Assembly (NCBI RefSeq): GCF_036320965.1
Contig: NC_092225.1
Coordinates: 30,421,443 to 30,485,442, forward strand
DNA from: Panulirus ornatus
Taxonomy: Eukaryota > Arthropoda > Malacostraca > Decapoda > Palinuridae
Direction: 5' to 3'
Length of the DNA: 64,000 nucleotides
This document shows, one piece after another, positions 38,754 through 52,829 of this stretch; within the stretch, counting starts at the first letter, position 1, and each line of letters starts with the position of its first letter. The notes below the pieces were generated by a model. It was not told the DNA's origin. It worked only from the letters and a program-made list of their open reading frames with translations, and did not search any database. The translations under genes were made by a program, and so were the position numbers.

Positions 38754-39536
38754 AATATTTATTTCCATTGCGTTCACCTAAATCTGATACGGAGTGATAA
38801 AGTGGTTTTTCCGCATTGTTTGTTGAAAAGGATATTCACCCATCTGACGTATTTACAGAATGTTTTAGAAACTTAGGACCGATTTATGATGGAATATATG
38901 GACAAGAATGGGTGGAAATGTTTGTAAAATGAAATAATGAAGAAAAAACAAATCTCGTGCTTTTAAGACATTACCAGTCCCTTCCTTAACAGTGACGAGT
39001 TCTTTCACTTAAAATCTTAGTACGTAAACTCCGCACTTCATTCCCTCATTTCGTTATTCAAATTTGTCAGTAAATATCAAAGCCTTTGCTTTCCCAGCTC
39101 CCCGAGGTCCGGTAGGCATCCGTGATGTGATCGTATGAAGCCCATCATATGAGTTGAGTTAGATGGAAGCCTCTTTCTTTGTCTAATTCTTAACGACCTG
39201 GAACACAGCACAACCAACCTACTTACATCCTAGACCCCTCACGACTACTCTTACAGTCCTCTGGGTTTGTTTTTCATCTCGTTCTTCATACTGTAACGCA
39301 TGGTGTCGTTCTCAGCTGATTTAACCCCTAACAACATTTAGTAGCTATTTCGTTCCAGCTGTGAGGTCACTCTCGGCGAGGCTGCATCACCGGAGTGGTC
39401 TCACTGAAGAACTCGTCAGTCCAAGGTAATCCATCCATTCTTTCCATGCAGTGACTGCAGCGCATAATAATTCGCAGCCTAGTAGCTGTAGGAGTCCTTA
39501 GAAAACGGATCCTGAGGCTCTACGTTAATAATGATA

Positions 39537-39539
<3 letters not shown>

Positions 39540-39599
<60 letters not shown>

Positions 39600-39600
39600 A
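39540..39600. repeat. (TA)n microsatellite
   Basis: About 30 units with one G interruption. Confidence 0.95.
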
Positions 39601-40398
39601 TCGTCAACGGATGGAAATTGAGCGTCGATGAGGACATAGCCTCAAAGAAGTCTTACCTTTTCGCTTTTGGGAAAACATGGAGTCTTTTGAAACGAAAAAA
39701 TCGACCAAATTATACCTCTGTCTGCCGAAGGTGGCACGCCTCTCATATAGTCGGAGTGCTGAAATATATACATACATAACGTCTGGACCGCTTTTCTAGG
39801 GGGTTCCTGCGCTACAAACGCGAGTTTCCCGTCTGTGGAAACCATGGGAAAGTCTGTTAATACGGGGCCTATTTGTGTATAGGGTTCTCAGGCTTAGAAA
39901 CATTTTACGTGACAGCCAAATGGATGTAAGCGAATGAGACCTCTTGTCCTGCTCCTGGAGTTACCTCAATGACGGTAACGTGTTTTGTCTTTTCTCATTG
40001 GGAAAGCTGGAAGGCGTTCAAGTATTAATAGTAATTTAATGATAATGATAATAGTACTAGGAGACTTACGTGCAGGAAAGTAACCTCGGCAGACATGAAT
40101 CTCGGCTTGCTGAAGAACCAACACAAGTACACAGTCCATAAACTCCCTGTGTCTCCAGCCGAGTTCAGTGTGTATTTTCTGTTATTTTCTGTACCACACA
40201 GACACTAAAACACTCTCCAAATAAGGGATCAGATTTTTTTTCTAATTATTCCACAGAAAAGCTTGAGGTAACGAGCAGGTGTAAGAAGGACGCTGTGGGG
40301 GTTGTGGGATTGCGGTGAGTGGGGATCCTGAGGACGTGCAGCGAGGGACGTCGGAGCCTGGGAAAGTTTGTATCCTCAGCGTGGCCTTCGCCGTACAC

Positions 40399-40927
40399 AT
40401 GACTGGAGGTGCGGCCCTCCTGGTCCTGCTGGCACCCTTCACACCCTCTGTCTCGCCTGCCAGCAGACGGCGCTCAACACTGGCACTGGCTTATGCACGA
40501 ATCACCCAGCTGTTGCTGTCAGTACATAAAGCACCGTGAACAGGAGGGACGCAAGTGTGGGGGCAGAAAGCTCAGCGCCGAGGGGGCAAGCACAACTGAC
40601 TGGTGACCCAGTGGGAGCGTGGCGGGCAAGCGGGAGGGACCGGGCTGGCCAGACAAGTGGTGTGGGAGGGGGGAGGAGGTCAGGCAGTGTTGTAGTTCAC
40701 TGTCAGTGGTGGGAGGGGCGTGCACCCAACTTACCACCTTTCTCGTGCACCACTGGACGCTTCTTAAATACTTCGACCCACCAACCATCACTTGTGCTTA
40801 TCGTCATTGTTATAATGATCAAGAACTGCACATGTGGAGGAACAGGCTTATGGATCTGGCCGGTGTATTAAGTCGCCTGTACCGGAGAATACAAGCCGTG
40901 GGTGTGACGTTCCTCTCGTGGCCTTGA
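40399..40927 (+). other. Weak candidate coding region
   Basis: ATG 40399 opens MTGGAALLVLLAPFTPSVSP, signal-peptide-like, then RRRSTLALAYARITQLLL to a stop at 40539. In another frame 40700-40924 has CAYRHCYNDQELHMWRNRLM and DLAGVLSRLYRRIQAVG before TGA. I could not find a convincing splice pair joining them. Base composition is GC-rich relative to flanks. Confidence 0.15.
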
Positions 40928-41332
40928 CACAAGTGTTTGATGCACAACGTGTCCGGTATTGTTGGCCGGAGCTCCACGTCAGCTGATGCAGACGATAACC
41001 ATGTTGATCCATAGACCTACCACCAGATATCAACAGCAGCTGCCAGTAAACATGGGCAGTATACCACACTGTTATGACCTCCCAGTTCAGTAATATCTAT
41101 AATACCTCAGCTAAGTATATTCAGCCGAATGGCTGCCCGAATTCAGAAGACCATTATATATTTATTCATTTAACACCACACTACCCATCACGGGTACACC
41201 TATCCGTGCAAACGATGAGTATAATATATTCTCATTATATCTATATTAGAAATCTGCGAGCACGATTGCTGTACATGTTTTTTCTTCAGAACTCTGAATG
41301 GCATCACCCGAATCATATTTACCTCTAAACCG

Positions 41333-41412
41333 GTTAATATAAAAGTTCCGATGGCTGTAGCCTAGTCAACCGGTTGGTAATAATAAGTTCCGATGGATTT
41401 AGCCTAGTACGG
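41333..41412. repeat. Imperfect ~45-bp duplication
   Basis: ACCGGTTAATATAAAAGTTC and ACCGGTTGGTAATAATAAGT each lead into CCGATGG...TAGCCTAGT. Confidence 0.75.
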
Positions 41413-41914
41413 CTGCTGCTCTGATCGCCAGTATATCTGCATCACTCTCACTCCTGACTCTTCATCACCACCTGACTGGTTAGGTTTGATGCCGACATTT
41501 AGGTGAAGAGCTAACATCCACAGGATCCTTGTCATGTGGTGGGATACTTACATCAAAAATGATTGAGATCTCTCAGACAGACGGACAGACAATGGTGCGT
41601 AACGTTCGATTTAATGCTGAATTATATGATCAGTGTAGCTCAAGTTCATCTTTATACGTTCCTCCCGAATAAATGTTATCAGTTGAAAATAGAGTTGGGA
41701 CAGATTTCTTGAATGTGTCCGGGCAAAAATGATTTTATGTAAATCAACATCATATCAAAAGTCTGGTGAGTTCAGAGCTTCTTAGTTTATTGTTGGTTCA
41801 TTTTCTCTGTTCTGTGGGTATTACTTCGGTTTTTGCTCTTGTGTTCCGCCACCACTAGTTAGACCACGCAATACTCGGCAAGCTACTGCGTCACATGATT
41901 ACTATGTGGACGTT

Positions 41915-42180
41915 GGCAACTCAACGGTGGGCCGTTTTAGTAACTGTTTCTTTCCCTACACCTCGAAGCTTTGGATCCCTCTACCCTCTCATCACTTTCC
42001 CAATAACTATGCCTTGGGACGTTTTACATGACAGGATTTTCACTTTCAAAATTCCTACGAAATACTATCACTTTTCTCTTTTTTTCTTTTCATTAACCTC
42101 TTTATGTATATCAATGAAGGCCCGGCCTTGTTGTGGACTTTGGTCCGTAACTGGAGCCGTCAGCGTAGAAAAAAAGATGC
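41915..42180 (+). repeat. Dispersed repeat, copy 2 of a ~240-bp family
   Basis: Partner of 14165-14405, with about 70 per cent agreement by eye and an A-rich end (GAAAAAAAGATG). Confidence 0.7.
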
Positions 42181-42715
42181 ATATCACTGTCCTTAAAGTA
42201 GATTTTAGGGTAAGTGCGTAAGGAGGTAGTGAGTGATTCGGAGACTTAACACGGATGAGAGCATTTGGTTTATTAAAGGAACGAGACAAATGAATAAAGC
42301 TGGTGTTGACCAAGAATATTCATGATGGGTTTGCCTCGAGTGAATTTGGGAGATCACGGAGGGGTGATGTTTGATTGAGACGAGTAAATTACGGAGCTGG
42401 AGACGGGCGAATTACCTTGCATACGACGGATGAGTTACGCTACAGCGCGATGTGCTTATCTCATGGAACGCCGTTCGTCATGTTGATCACTCTCAAGCTA
42501 TGGGAGGAAGGCACAGCTTAACTGATTTACCTGGATGATAGCTGCATCGTGATGGTTAGAGACTTGTGCCCTTACAACACACACAAGCACATGTACTCCA
42601 TCCTGACGACACACAGATTAAAGACGTAAAATAACACGTATATGGTAGCGAGAGAGAGTAAGCAAGGCGCCAGAATGTCTGGTTAAGTGAAAAGATGCTT
42701 AGAAAGACTATGCTT

Positions 42716-42717
<2 letters not shown>

Positions 42718-42781
<64 letters not shown>
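42718..42781. repeat. (TA)n microsatellite
   Basis: About 32 units. Confidence 0.95.
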
Positions 42782-42785
<4 letters not shown>

Positions 42786-45171
42786 GATATATTAGAAACT
42801 GTTAGAATGTGCTTAGCTTTAAAATTTTGCCATATGGTTAAGTAGGTTGCGGTATATTTACAACTGTTTGATTATTACTGTGCGATCAGGGTCTTTCTGG
42901 ACTGAATATACAGGATACTCATCATAGACAACGAATGTAGGATGCCTTTGACTTTGGTAGGAATTGGTTACAGAAACAAAATCTAATCTGGCAAAGTAAA
43001 ATTGAAGATGCACTTGTAAGAAGCGGAACTAATGCAATGTTGTGGCATCAGGAGTATTTTAAATTCTCCGGATAAATGGTTTTCGCAGATAACAACTTGC
43101 GGCGTTTCGCTGATTAAGTGTTTTTCATTTACGCAGTTGCTGGCTCGCTTACTTGTTACTCGCTTCAGCTTCTACAACTTGTTTACAAATCTTTGTTGTG
43201 TATCACAGTGTTGACGCGACCAGATGCTTTCGATTACTTCTCGGATGTCATACGTGTGCTTCAGTCACCAAACTGTTTTAGGTATTTGAAAATGGACATT
43301 GAAACGAACATTCTCGTATTGCTACCCGATTCTTACGCTTATTTATCTAATTACGTGATTAAAATCTGATATAGGGGTCACTGCGATAGCATATCAATTT
43401 ATGACAGAGCATCAACCTGGCAACACTTGTTCTAGAATGCAGACAACGTCGCGGCGATCATAGCAACAACTCTCCAGCGTGTTGGGTGTAACTCATAAAA
43501 CCCAATCTGATGATTTCACATAGTGCTTTTAAGCACATTCTAGTGCCTTAGATTTCCTTCTCATCATCTTACTGACCGTATGAATAAATGTATTGGTCAT
43601 ATGTTGTTCGGCTTGCAGTATAAGAGCAGTGTTAACCGTCTTTTCAGCGATTTACACACCCTAGAATGGGACGGCACATTATTCTCATCAACAAGCAAAG
43701 GAGAGTGGATTACGTTAGTGTTACTAGGATCGAACAAGCAAACCTTAAGGCTCGGGTAGACATGCGAGACGCTACATAAACAAACGGTCGTCGGGGTCTC
43801 GCTGCATGTGGTGCCAAGGCTGCCGCAGCCAGTTGATACGCTTTGCTGTCACTTCTTATACTTCCTGCACACTGTAAACACTTATGTTTGCTTGTGCTTT
43901 CCTTTGCCTTGTTAGTTCGAGTTTTGAAGAATGATAACTCAAATGAAAGGTCGATAAGTTATAATTGTCAGGCACGGCGTTCATTCATCTGGCCTAATTT
44001 ACCTTCGTAACGTACCAAATGATATTTTTCACTTGAATATCGATTTAGATGCACTCAAGGTTATAGACGTGGCTGACCAACTTATGGTGGAGTTTATAGT
44101 CAGCTAACCACCGACGGATCATGTAGACAGGTCTCATTCAGTTATACGCACCATGGATTGCGTACCAAAATAGAAAAAAAAATATAAAGAGCAAATCTTA
44201 ACTCACGCATATATGCGTACGCACATACGCTTATGTAATCATGTAACACTTTTGTGTTATTTGTTCATCACAGATATTCATAGGTCCTCTTTTGACATCA
44301 TGCCTGTGCAGTCTCCTCTGTGTTGCTAGGTCTTCGTGACCTCTGTTTGGTGCGGCCCAATGACTGGTGTGATTATGATGATTATAGTTGTAAAAAAGTG
44401 GCTGATCTTCCCAGCGTTGTCGGCTCCCTCCCTGTTCGACGGCTTGGTCTGTCTTAGCCGAAGCTGTTCAAGTTGGTGAGGTGTTCCAGATGTCAAGTGA
44501 GCGGTGTAAGAACGAGAATTTTTCTGACGTTTAGGTCTGATCTGAATTTCTGCGTCTCGACTGAATGTTCTTTTCTTGTGTCTAAGTTAGAGGGCTTGAT
44601 ATTTACTTATTTCATTTTACAAACAAAAAAGTTCAATCATATAAGGCGCGGCTCTGTGTAGGGTTGATGGCTTGAGTTGTCTAAGGCAGTCCGGTTATGA
44701 AATAATGCAAGACTAGGATAGTGTGTTGTGTCTGTACATTGTCGGGTTGCGTCGAAGTGTTCCTATAAATGAGCGTACGATAATCTCAGTATTTCATAGT
44801 TCAGCCGATGAAACGCTTGAATAATTTTTGTGTATTTTTGTTTCACGAACTGAAGGATAACTCCAGTATTTTGACTTTAATGTATTTTTCAGACGTAACA
44901 ATGCAAAGCTTTGACACTATGATTTAATTTCTAAGGGCGCTTTGACCTGATTTTATGATTCTCATGGCTTTGAATTTTTTTTAATGGAAACACTAGCCGT
45001 TCATTGGATCCGTCTTATCCTGAAGGCAAATTATTATATAGCACTCCACACTCTCCCACACTAAACCTCGTTCTACATTCTTTAGTATCGTCGGCAAATA
45101 AGTGTGGATCAGTTCTGTCCTGTATTAACATAGTGACTCTCAGTGCGGTCGTATGTAGAAAGTTGAATCTC
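42782..45171. other. No gene seen
   Basis: Mixed intergenic sequence without recognised features. Confidence 0.5.
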
Positions 45172-45179
45172 GTGTGTGT

Positions 45180-45211
<32 letters not shown>
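45172..45211. repeat. (GT)n microsatellite
   Basis: About 19 units, one A interruption. Confidence 0.95.
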
Positions 45212-45752
45212 TTCCGAGTCGTAAATCACCGCGATCAACATGAACTGCGGGTTGACATCCTGCCGAACTTATCACACGAGCATCGGGTGATAAGGAGCGC
45301 GAGGCACAAGGTTTACAAAGACAGAAGGCTCTGGTAGGGAGACATGAGTCCCAGCAGACATACAGGGTTCGCAAAGGTTTACAACATTTACGGAGATACA
45401 AAGAGTTCAAGTTAACACACTTACTGTCCACAAAAAGATGCAACATCTCGCACATTTTCCACGGAGAAGGAATAGTTTGTGACAACCAAAGTTTACAGAA
45501 CGCTGGAGTTGACATTGTCCTTTCACAGAGCTGACCGTCCAACACGGAAATACAAGGTTCCCATGACAGACAGGATTAAGCCCTTGAGCAGCCTCGTCCC
45601 AACGTGGGGCTGAATAACCCGGCCTTTGACCTGGGTCACATCAAAGGTCGGGCCCAGGGGGGTCGTAACGACGTGTTAACACAAACGCAGGAATTCTACA
45701 AGAGTGTAGTGGGGGGTAGTAAGTATTGATATGCACACACAGGTTAACAGTC

Positions 45753-45847
<95 letters not shown>

Positions 45848-46277
45848 GAAACGGTGTCCCAGCACTAGCCTGGCAACAGTGTCCGCATCCCGAGGTTCTG
45901 GCTTCAGCGCGTCCATCTGTCCGGCCGCTTGAGGCTGCACGAGCGTTTTCCCCTCTGGTTTGAGGCCGGCCGGTGGGAGCCTTCAACAAGACGTGAAATT
46001 TATGTCCTCACTCGATCACTCTGTGGGGATAACACTGCCATTGTTTGATGACGCCTACCAGACTTGGCAGCGTGTGGCCACTTGGGTCCGTGCCAAAAGC
46101 TTGCACCTAAACCACATCTTTAAACACATTTTTTGTTTACTCTTACTTTTACATTTCCTCATTCAGCGTAAGATGTTAAATATAACTTCGTTATATAACT
46201 TCTTATACAAGATTTATTTTTCTCGCCACGATGGTGCTTTGCACATGTATGCAAATACAGGCATTGTAATACTCAAA

Positions 46278-46278
<1 letters not shown>
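45212..46278. other. No gene supported
   Basis: 45240-45560 has long open frames on both strands with loose GGTTTACAA repeats, suggesting an old minisatellite. 45575-45670 resembles the 49.7-kb dispersed repeat. Confidence 0.4.
45756..45845. repeat. (CT)n microsatellite
   Basis: About 45 units. Confidence 0.95.

Positions 46279-46339
<61 letters not shown>
46279..46339. repeat. (TA)n at the 5' edge of LINE copy 4
   Basis: About 30 units joined directly to the relic. Confidence 0.95.
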
Positions 46340-46342
<3 letters not shown>

Positions 46343-46870
46343 TGGATGAGTAGGAAAGTTGGCACGCGAGCATTAGCAAGTTGCATATGATTGATAGGTG
46401 CGCTAAAGAGAGCCTCTTGGATGTGAATGTGCTCAGAGGGGCAGCTTGTAGGCAAGGGTTACGATTTGTTGAGGTTTTCGGAAAAGAGGAAATTATGTGA
46501 GTGAAAAGAAGTTGATGAAAGTGAGATTAGATAGGAGACGTGCATGAAGAAATACCTGGAGAGATTGAGCGTAAAATGGCAAGAGATGAGAGTAAACGAA
46601 GCAGAGGGAGTGCATGAAGAATGGAAAGTGTTTAGGAAAGGAATGCTGGCATGTGCGAGAGAAGTGTGTAAATTGCGGAAGCTGGTAGAAAGGCTTGTTA
46701 GAAAAGGTAGTGAGTGGTGGAATGACGAAATTAAGTTGTGAGTGAAAGAGAAAAAAGGTGTATGGGCGGTGCTTACAGGAAAGGAATGCGAATAGGTAGG
46801 GTGGACGGTGACGAGGGGGTAGGGTGGACGGTGACGGGGTTCTGTGGAAGGGGTGTGTGATGTTACCATG
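46340..46870 (+). mobile_element. Diverged LINE relative, copy 4, with internal deletion
   Basis: The fragment starts exactly at the end of a (TA)n array. 46541-46741 reads HEEWKVFRKGMLACAREVCK and RLVRKGSEWWNDEIKL, clearly related to the VFRESVMDCAKDACG...RKGSEWWDEEVR start of copy 1. Stops follow. At about 46835-46870 a remnant of motif B (GGGGTGTGTGATGTTACCATGG) follows after most of the RT has been lost. The part 46340-46540 extends further 5' than copy 1. Confidence 0.65.
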
Positions 46871-47800
46871 GCTGTTAGTTATGGTTAAGGTGGTGAAGGT
46901 ATCAGGAGGAGGCGAGGAAAAGTGAGTGGGAGTGTGTAGAATGGAATCATAGACATACAAGTGAATAACGATGGAGGTTGAAGTAACATGATCATTTACA
47001 GGGAGAAGAAGAGTAGGAGATATGACAGATTCCTGAGGAACACCATGAATGATAACATAAGAAGGGGTGGCCGTGTCATCATTGACTCCTGCGTTGGAAT
47101 AGCAAGAGAGGAAACTATGCAGAAGGGAACAGGAGAAGCAGAAAAGCCAAAGGAAGTTAAAAGAGCAAAGCCTTATGCTACACCCTTTCACGAGGGATAC
47201 GACCAATGTTTGACCAAAACCCTGACACAGGAGGACCAGAGATGAGTCATATTGCAGAGACCGCCTGTAGACTTAGCACTGTGAAATCCGTATTGGTGAT
47301 CAGAAAGACGGGAATGGGACTCTTTAAGTGTTTCAGAAGGTGAGAGTTAAGAAGAGTTTCAGAGACTATGGAGATAGTAGAACTGAGAGTAATTGGGAGA
47401 TAGAGGTGTTAGAACGGTCTCCTGTCGTTGGTTTGAGCTGCACCAAGACATGCTTCCACTATCAAGGAAAAGTCTGAGTTTTTAGACACGCAAAATAGGT
47501 GAGGAAGGACAGGATCTAGTTCAGAGACACACCTCCTGTATGACAGGAGCAGGTATGACCTCTGGGTCATTCACCTTGTCCACCTTGAGCCGAGGAAGAT
47601 CCTGCGTGAGGAGGATACACATGGGGTGGCACGGGATCAGTGAGCGGAGATGAGGGTGGAGAGTTGGAAAGCATAATCATCCAGAGCTGAGTTTGATGAA
47701 ACTGAGGTACCATAGAGAGAGTGGCTTTGTTAGCTGGTGAGTTAGCTCTAGATTGATCAGGTCGGAAGAGAAGTTCAATGACACAAGTTACTGGGAGTAG
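46870..47800 (-). pseudogene. Jockey-type LINE reverse transcriptase relic, minus strand
   Basis: In several minus-strand frames the order is: SPANKATLSMVPQF; a proline-rich linker (SPLTDP); PITLSSTIS and ETLLNSHLLKHLKS; SDHQYGFHSAKST; HLWSS-like; then VIIHGVPQESVISPTLLLPV with ND. These match the jockey-family RT order (PIALTS-SKVFE-LLN, DHQYGFR-RST, GVPQGSVLSPTLF). Multiple frameshifts and stops show decay, and the FADD segment is degraded (YVYDSILH). Confidence 0.7.
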
Positions 47801-47834
47801 CAAAAGCCGTCGATGCTGAGGATGAGACAGAATA

Positions 47835-48010
47835 GATAACAGTAGCGTAGCGGAAGTAATCCTAGATGACAGTAGCGAAGCGAAAGTAATCCTAGATGAC
47901 AGTAGCGTAGCGGAAGTAATCCTAGATGACAGTAGCATAGCGGAAGTAATCCTAGATGACAAGTAGCGTAGCGGAAGTAATCCGAAAGGACGGTAGCGTA
48001 GCGGAAGTAC
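47835..48010. repeat. 30-bp tandem repeat, about 6 units
   Basis: The unit contains GACAGTAGCGTAGCGGAAGT followed by AATCCTAGAT. The first units are near identical and the last two are diverged. It lies at the 5' edge of the antisense jockey-type relic. Confidence 0.9.
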
Positions 48011-48539
48011 ACAAAATGGCATGTGTGAACGATGCATTAGGGAAAAATATGAACTTGTACTGTAATAGGGCCGTAAGTTTATCTTGGCACATGAAACCAT
48101 TTTGGAACATTGATCAAGAAACGAAGAATTTAGTATTGATAACATGTATGAAAGTCAGCACGAACTTGTAGCAGGTAAATGTGCCCAAAAAGCTGCTGAA
48201 ACACTAATGTTCCAGTTACCGAACACCAGAATGAACTGTTTTCATGAGTTTTCCAGGCATGTAATGATCGGTATAAACACTTCCAGGTGAACCCAAGACT
48301 GATCATTATAATACATTGCGTGTGGCGTAGGGAAGAAATAGCAGTCAGTTAAAAAAGGGAAACGGTGATTGCTACGCGCTAACCCTGTCTGATAAATGAA
48401 TCTCGTCTGAGGTAGTTACTCTGTGCACGTAAATGTAAAAAACATGAGCCCCCCCACCCCCCTCTACAGACTTACATAGAAAACGGAAAGTAGTGGAATT
48501 TTTGTTGTTGGTGTTCGGGGAGACTATGTCAAATGACCA

Positions 48540-49000
48540 CCTGTCTCCCTGAAATCTTAAGTCATTGTTTGTTTTTTAATGGAAAAGGAAAATGGTTGAT
48601 AAGAAATGTCAGCAAAGTCATTCCAGCAGAATTAGACTGCGGAGACAACCAGCGACTGGCGAGGTAGAAGTCCCTCAAAGTGGAACAGAAAAAGATGTGT
48701 GAATTACTCCGTAGTTGGCAACGGTAGGAGGAGGTGATGCGGTATGAAGATACATCTTCAGGGGAGTCATTGGATGAACCAGTTGGGGTGCAGTTGTGTA
48801 CCGAAGGCACCCAGAATTAGAGATGGTTGTATATTTGAAGAATTTTACCAAGATTTTAGAATTAAGAGACCACAAGGTGATACAGAAAAGGTAGTGAGTG
48901 CTATTAGAGCGAGAGGTCTTGAGGTGGATGACATCGGAGTTTAGAACCTGGAGGTCCAGGGGTCTCCCAATACGGGCCTTGGTAGATTACAAAGACGATG
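48540..49000 (-). pseudogene. Possible upstream part of the jockey-type relic
   Basis: Minus-strand frames carry SGCLRYTTAP, SPPPTVANYGVIH and FFCSTLRDFYLASRW in overlapping register with frameshifts. They look like a decayed protein rather than random sequence. The link to the RT relic at 46.9-47.8 kb is inferred only from strand and proximity. Confidence 0.3.
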
Positions 49001-49694
49001 AAACTGACTAATGGAAGGATCATTAGATCGCAGTACATCTCAGGGAGAAGTAAGACGTTCAGGAGAAGAGACATTGGTGGGTGGATCGCGAATGCTAGTG
49101 AAATCGGGTTTATGACAAGGGCGAGTGTGGTGGGAAAGGCCAGTACTGCTACTACTACTACTACTGCTGCTGCTGCCTCACTTATCTTCAGAAGAGCCAG
49201 ACGGAACCCTGGTAGCTCTTCCCACCCACCACGTACCGTGAGCTTTCCACATTATATACATTTGACATAAGAATTGGAGGATGAAATTAAGATGCGCGAT
49301 CATAACACTGAGGGTGTACGATGCTTCCAGCAATACGTTCACATGTGCTCTAAAATGCTCTCGAGAATATTTTTTTTCTGTATACATAAATATTTCCAGA
49401 TTTACTTCCCATAAACAGACAGTCCGTTAATTATTGAACGAATAGGCCATTAATCATCATTACCATCTAGTGAAGCGAATGATTTTACATGTTTGTAAGC
49501 GAATTGTCCCTCGTAAAGATTATGTTTATTATTCTTTACTAAGACACATGACATTTTTCTTCGTAAATAGATCACGGGTGGTTGGTTTTGCGGCGAGGGG
49601 TGGAGGGTGTCACATGCCAGCTGCAGGAACAGGACAGTATATTCTTCATGTAGAATTTTTTGCATATCTTATGTTGTTCAAATGTTTACCCTTT

Positions 49695-49860
49695 TGACCA
49701 CCACGGTACGTCCATTGAGCACGACGGTTTGACTTTGAGCTCGACGGTATGGCCCTTGAGCACGAACCTTGGGTATGATGGCGTGAGTGCTGGCCTGACC
49801 TTTAGGTCAGGTCACAGATCAAGCCATCAGTGACCCGTGGCTCTTACTGCCTTGCTAAAG
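49695..49860. repeat. Dispersed repeat with TTGAGCACGACGGT words
   Basis: Short direct repeats of CATTGAGCACGACGGT, TTTGAGCTCGACGGT and CTTGAGCACGA precede GGCCTGACCTTTAGGTCAGG. Related wording occurs near 7940-8000, 9740-9810 and 45575-45670, suggesting one dispersed family. Confidence 0.45.
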
Positions 49861-49905
49861 GGTTGTTATGATCATAGCTCCCCATCAGATAGCTCGGGTG
49901 GAGGC

Positions 49906-50431
49906 CTACAGTATACCTCTCCGCCTGGAGCAGGAGCCACCCACACACACGTAGGTGGCGTGGGTGTGGGCGATAAGGTCCCTTGGTAGCCAGGCCAGTG
50001 TCCGCTTCCTGATGCAGTCCCCAAAACCCTCTGATGATTTATATTACTTTGAAAGCAACCTCTAACTTCATGCATGACCTTCACTGTCAAATGAATAATC
50101 TTTCCCAAAGGATGTTTATATAGATATGAAGTAGTGGGTGTTTGGACAGAGGCAAGGATGAAGAGGTGGTCGTGGTCCCCTAAGAGGAACTGGTGTGTGG
50201 ACAGAAGCAGGGACTGATAGATGGTCGCCATCCCCTGGAACAAATGTGTATAGATAGAAGTGACTGATAGATGGTTCGCTATCCCCTGGAACTCACCTGT
50301 GGTCCGCCACACCCGACACTCCAGTACCCCGTGCTCACGTCCTCCTCACACAGGCTCTCCTTGTTTACTGTCCTCGTGGGTCGTGTCGTCACCACTGTGC
50401 TGGGTCGCGACTGTTCTCCAAGACACACAAC
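49906..50431 (-). CDS. Candidate two-exon cysteine-rich protein fragment
   Basis: The upstream segment 50431-50297 is open for 45 codons and ends at a strong donor (CACAG|GTGAGT, phase 0). Its end reads KESLCEEDVSTGYWSVGCGG. The downstream segment 50028-49906 starts after CATCAGAG and, in the phase-0 frame, reads GFGDCIRKRTLAWLPRD, then THATYVCVGGSCSRRRGIL and a stop. The joined piece has clustered cysteines, as in small secreted proteins, but no family I recognise. No signal-peptide exon was found, the acceptors lack a good pyrimidine run, and a tandem repeat overlaps the intron. It may be chance. Confidence 0.25.
50138..50295. repeat. Tandem repeat, about 53 bp x 3
   Basis: Each unit has GGACAGAAGCAGGGACTGAT-like and GGTCGCCATCCCCTGGAAC-like halves, diverged. 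Confidence 0.75.
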
Positions 50432-50595
50432 TCAGATGGCCGACCGCCCCTGACCAACTGAAGACTATACGAGAAATTCAACAAATTATAACGTGGCTAA
50501 TATACACTAGAGGGAGTGGTTCATGGAATATATATGTATGCCAAGGATTTTACAGTGTTGATAATGATGGTAACTGGGGGAGTTGTGAGGTTGAA

Positions 50596-51226
50596 GGCAG
50601 GTGAGCTGTGAGGTTGGTGTCGTTGGAGGCAGGTGAGTTGTGAGGTGAGTGAGGCGGCCGGGTGGCACCGGAGGAACGGCTGGTGGAGGTGTGGCGCGCG
50701 TCACGAGACCCGCTACCGACTGTGCTGTCCTGCATCGTGTCACGTCTCTCATACTGCCTCAGTTACGTCATCCCGTCCGACACGAAGCACACATGTCTGC
50801 CTTAACCGCCCACGCCACCCAGCACACCCCCTCTCGTGCCGTTATCATCTCGCTAGTGACGTCATCAGCGGTTTTCTCTCATTTACGTCACACACAAGAA
50901 TTTCAAGAATGAGTAAAACATAGCACTGAAATGAGCTTACGAGTCTTTCATTCGTTAGCAGCTGATGCTTGTAGACGATGTGGATTCAGTCGCTTACATG
51001 AACTTGTTTTCTTTATTGTCTGCGTACCTACTTGCGTTGTGACTGTCCGACTTATTGTTATACGCAGTTCACTGAAGTACATGGCTCGTTATGTTTGTAA
51101 CCCATAGTACCCAATGGAAATATTTCATTATTGATCTTCCTTTGATCACTGTCTTCTGCAACTGTGTAGAGAATTTTCTAATTTGAATGTTTGACATAAT
51201 TCTTTTTACCATCTTTATCCTCTTTA

Positions 51227-51230
<4 letters not shown>
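50596..51230. other. No gene supported
   Basis: 50600-50900 is CpG-rich and open in several frames, one with clustered Cys and Trp codons on the plus strand, but nothing matches a known domain. Confidence 0.35.
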
Positions 51231-51297
<67 letters not shown>

Positions 51298-51300
51298 TAT
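51231..51300. repeat. (AT)n at the 3' edge of LINE copy 3
   Basis: About 30 units, then TATATATTATATTTATTATA leading into the LINE tail. Confidence 0.95.
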
Positions 51301-51305
51301 ATTTA

Positions 51306-52714
<1,409 letters not shown>

Positions 52715-52829
52715 GAGGGTCGTCGTAATCCCTGCAGTGTCACCGCACTACCCACAGACAGCCGACCTGGCTTCAAGCACAGATATGTCACGTCAGACAC
52801 ACACGGCCCCAGATGACAGTTTACATACA

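Larger units (their letters stand above)
38754..41332. other. Mostly no gene seen
   Basis: Apart from the (TA)n array and the weak candidate at 40.4-40.9 kb, nothing is recognised. Confidence 0.45.

Noticed and set aside
45015..45545. 176-codon cysteine-containing minus-strand frame
   Set aside because: Runs through a (GT)n array as His-Thr codons, and both strands are open; loose GGTTTACAA repeats explain the openness.
50649..50912. Thrombospondin-like W..C..C pattern on the plus strand
   Set aside because: Spacing does not fit the TSR consensus and several frames are open in this CpG-rich stretch.
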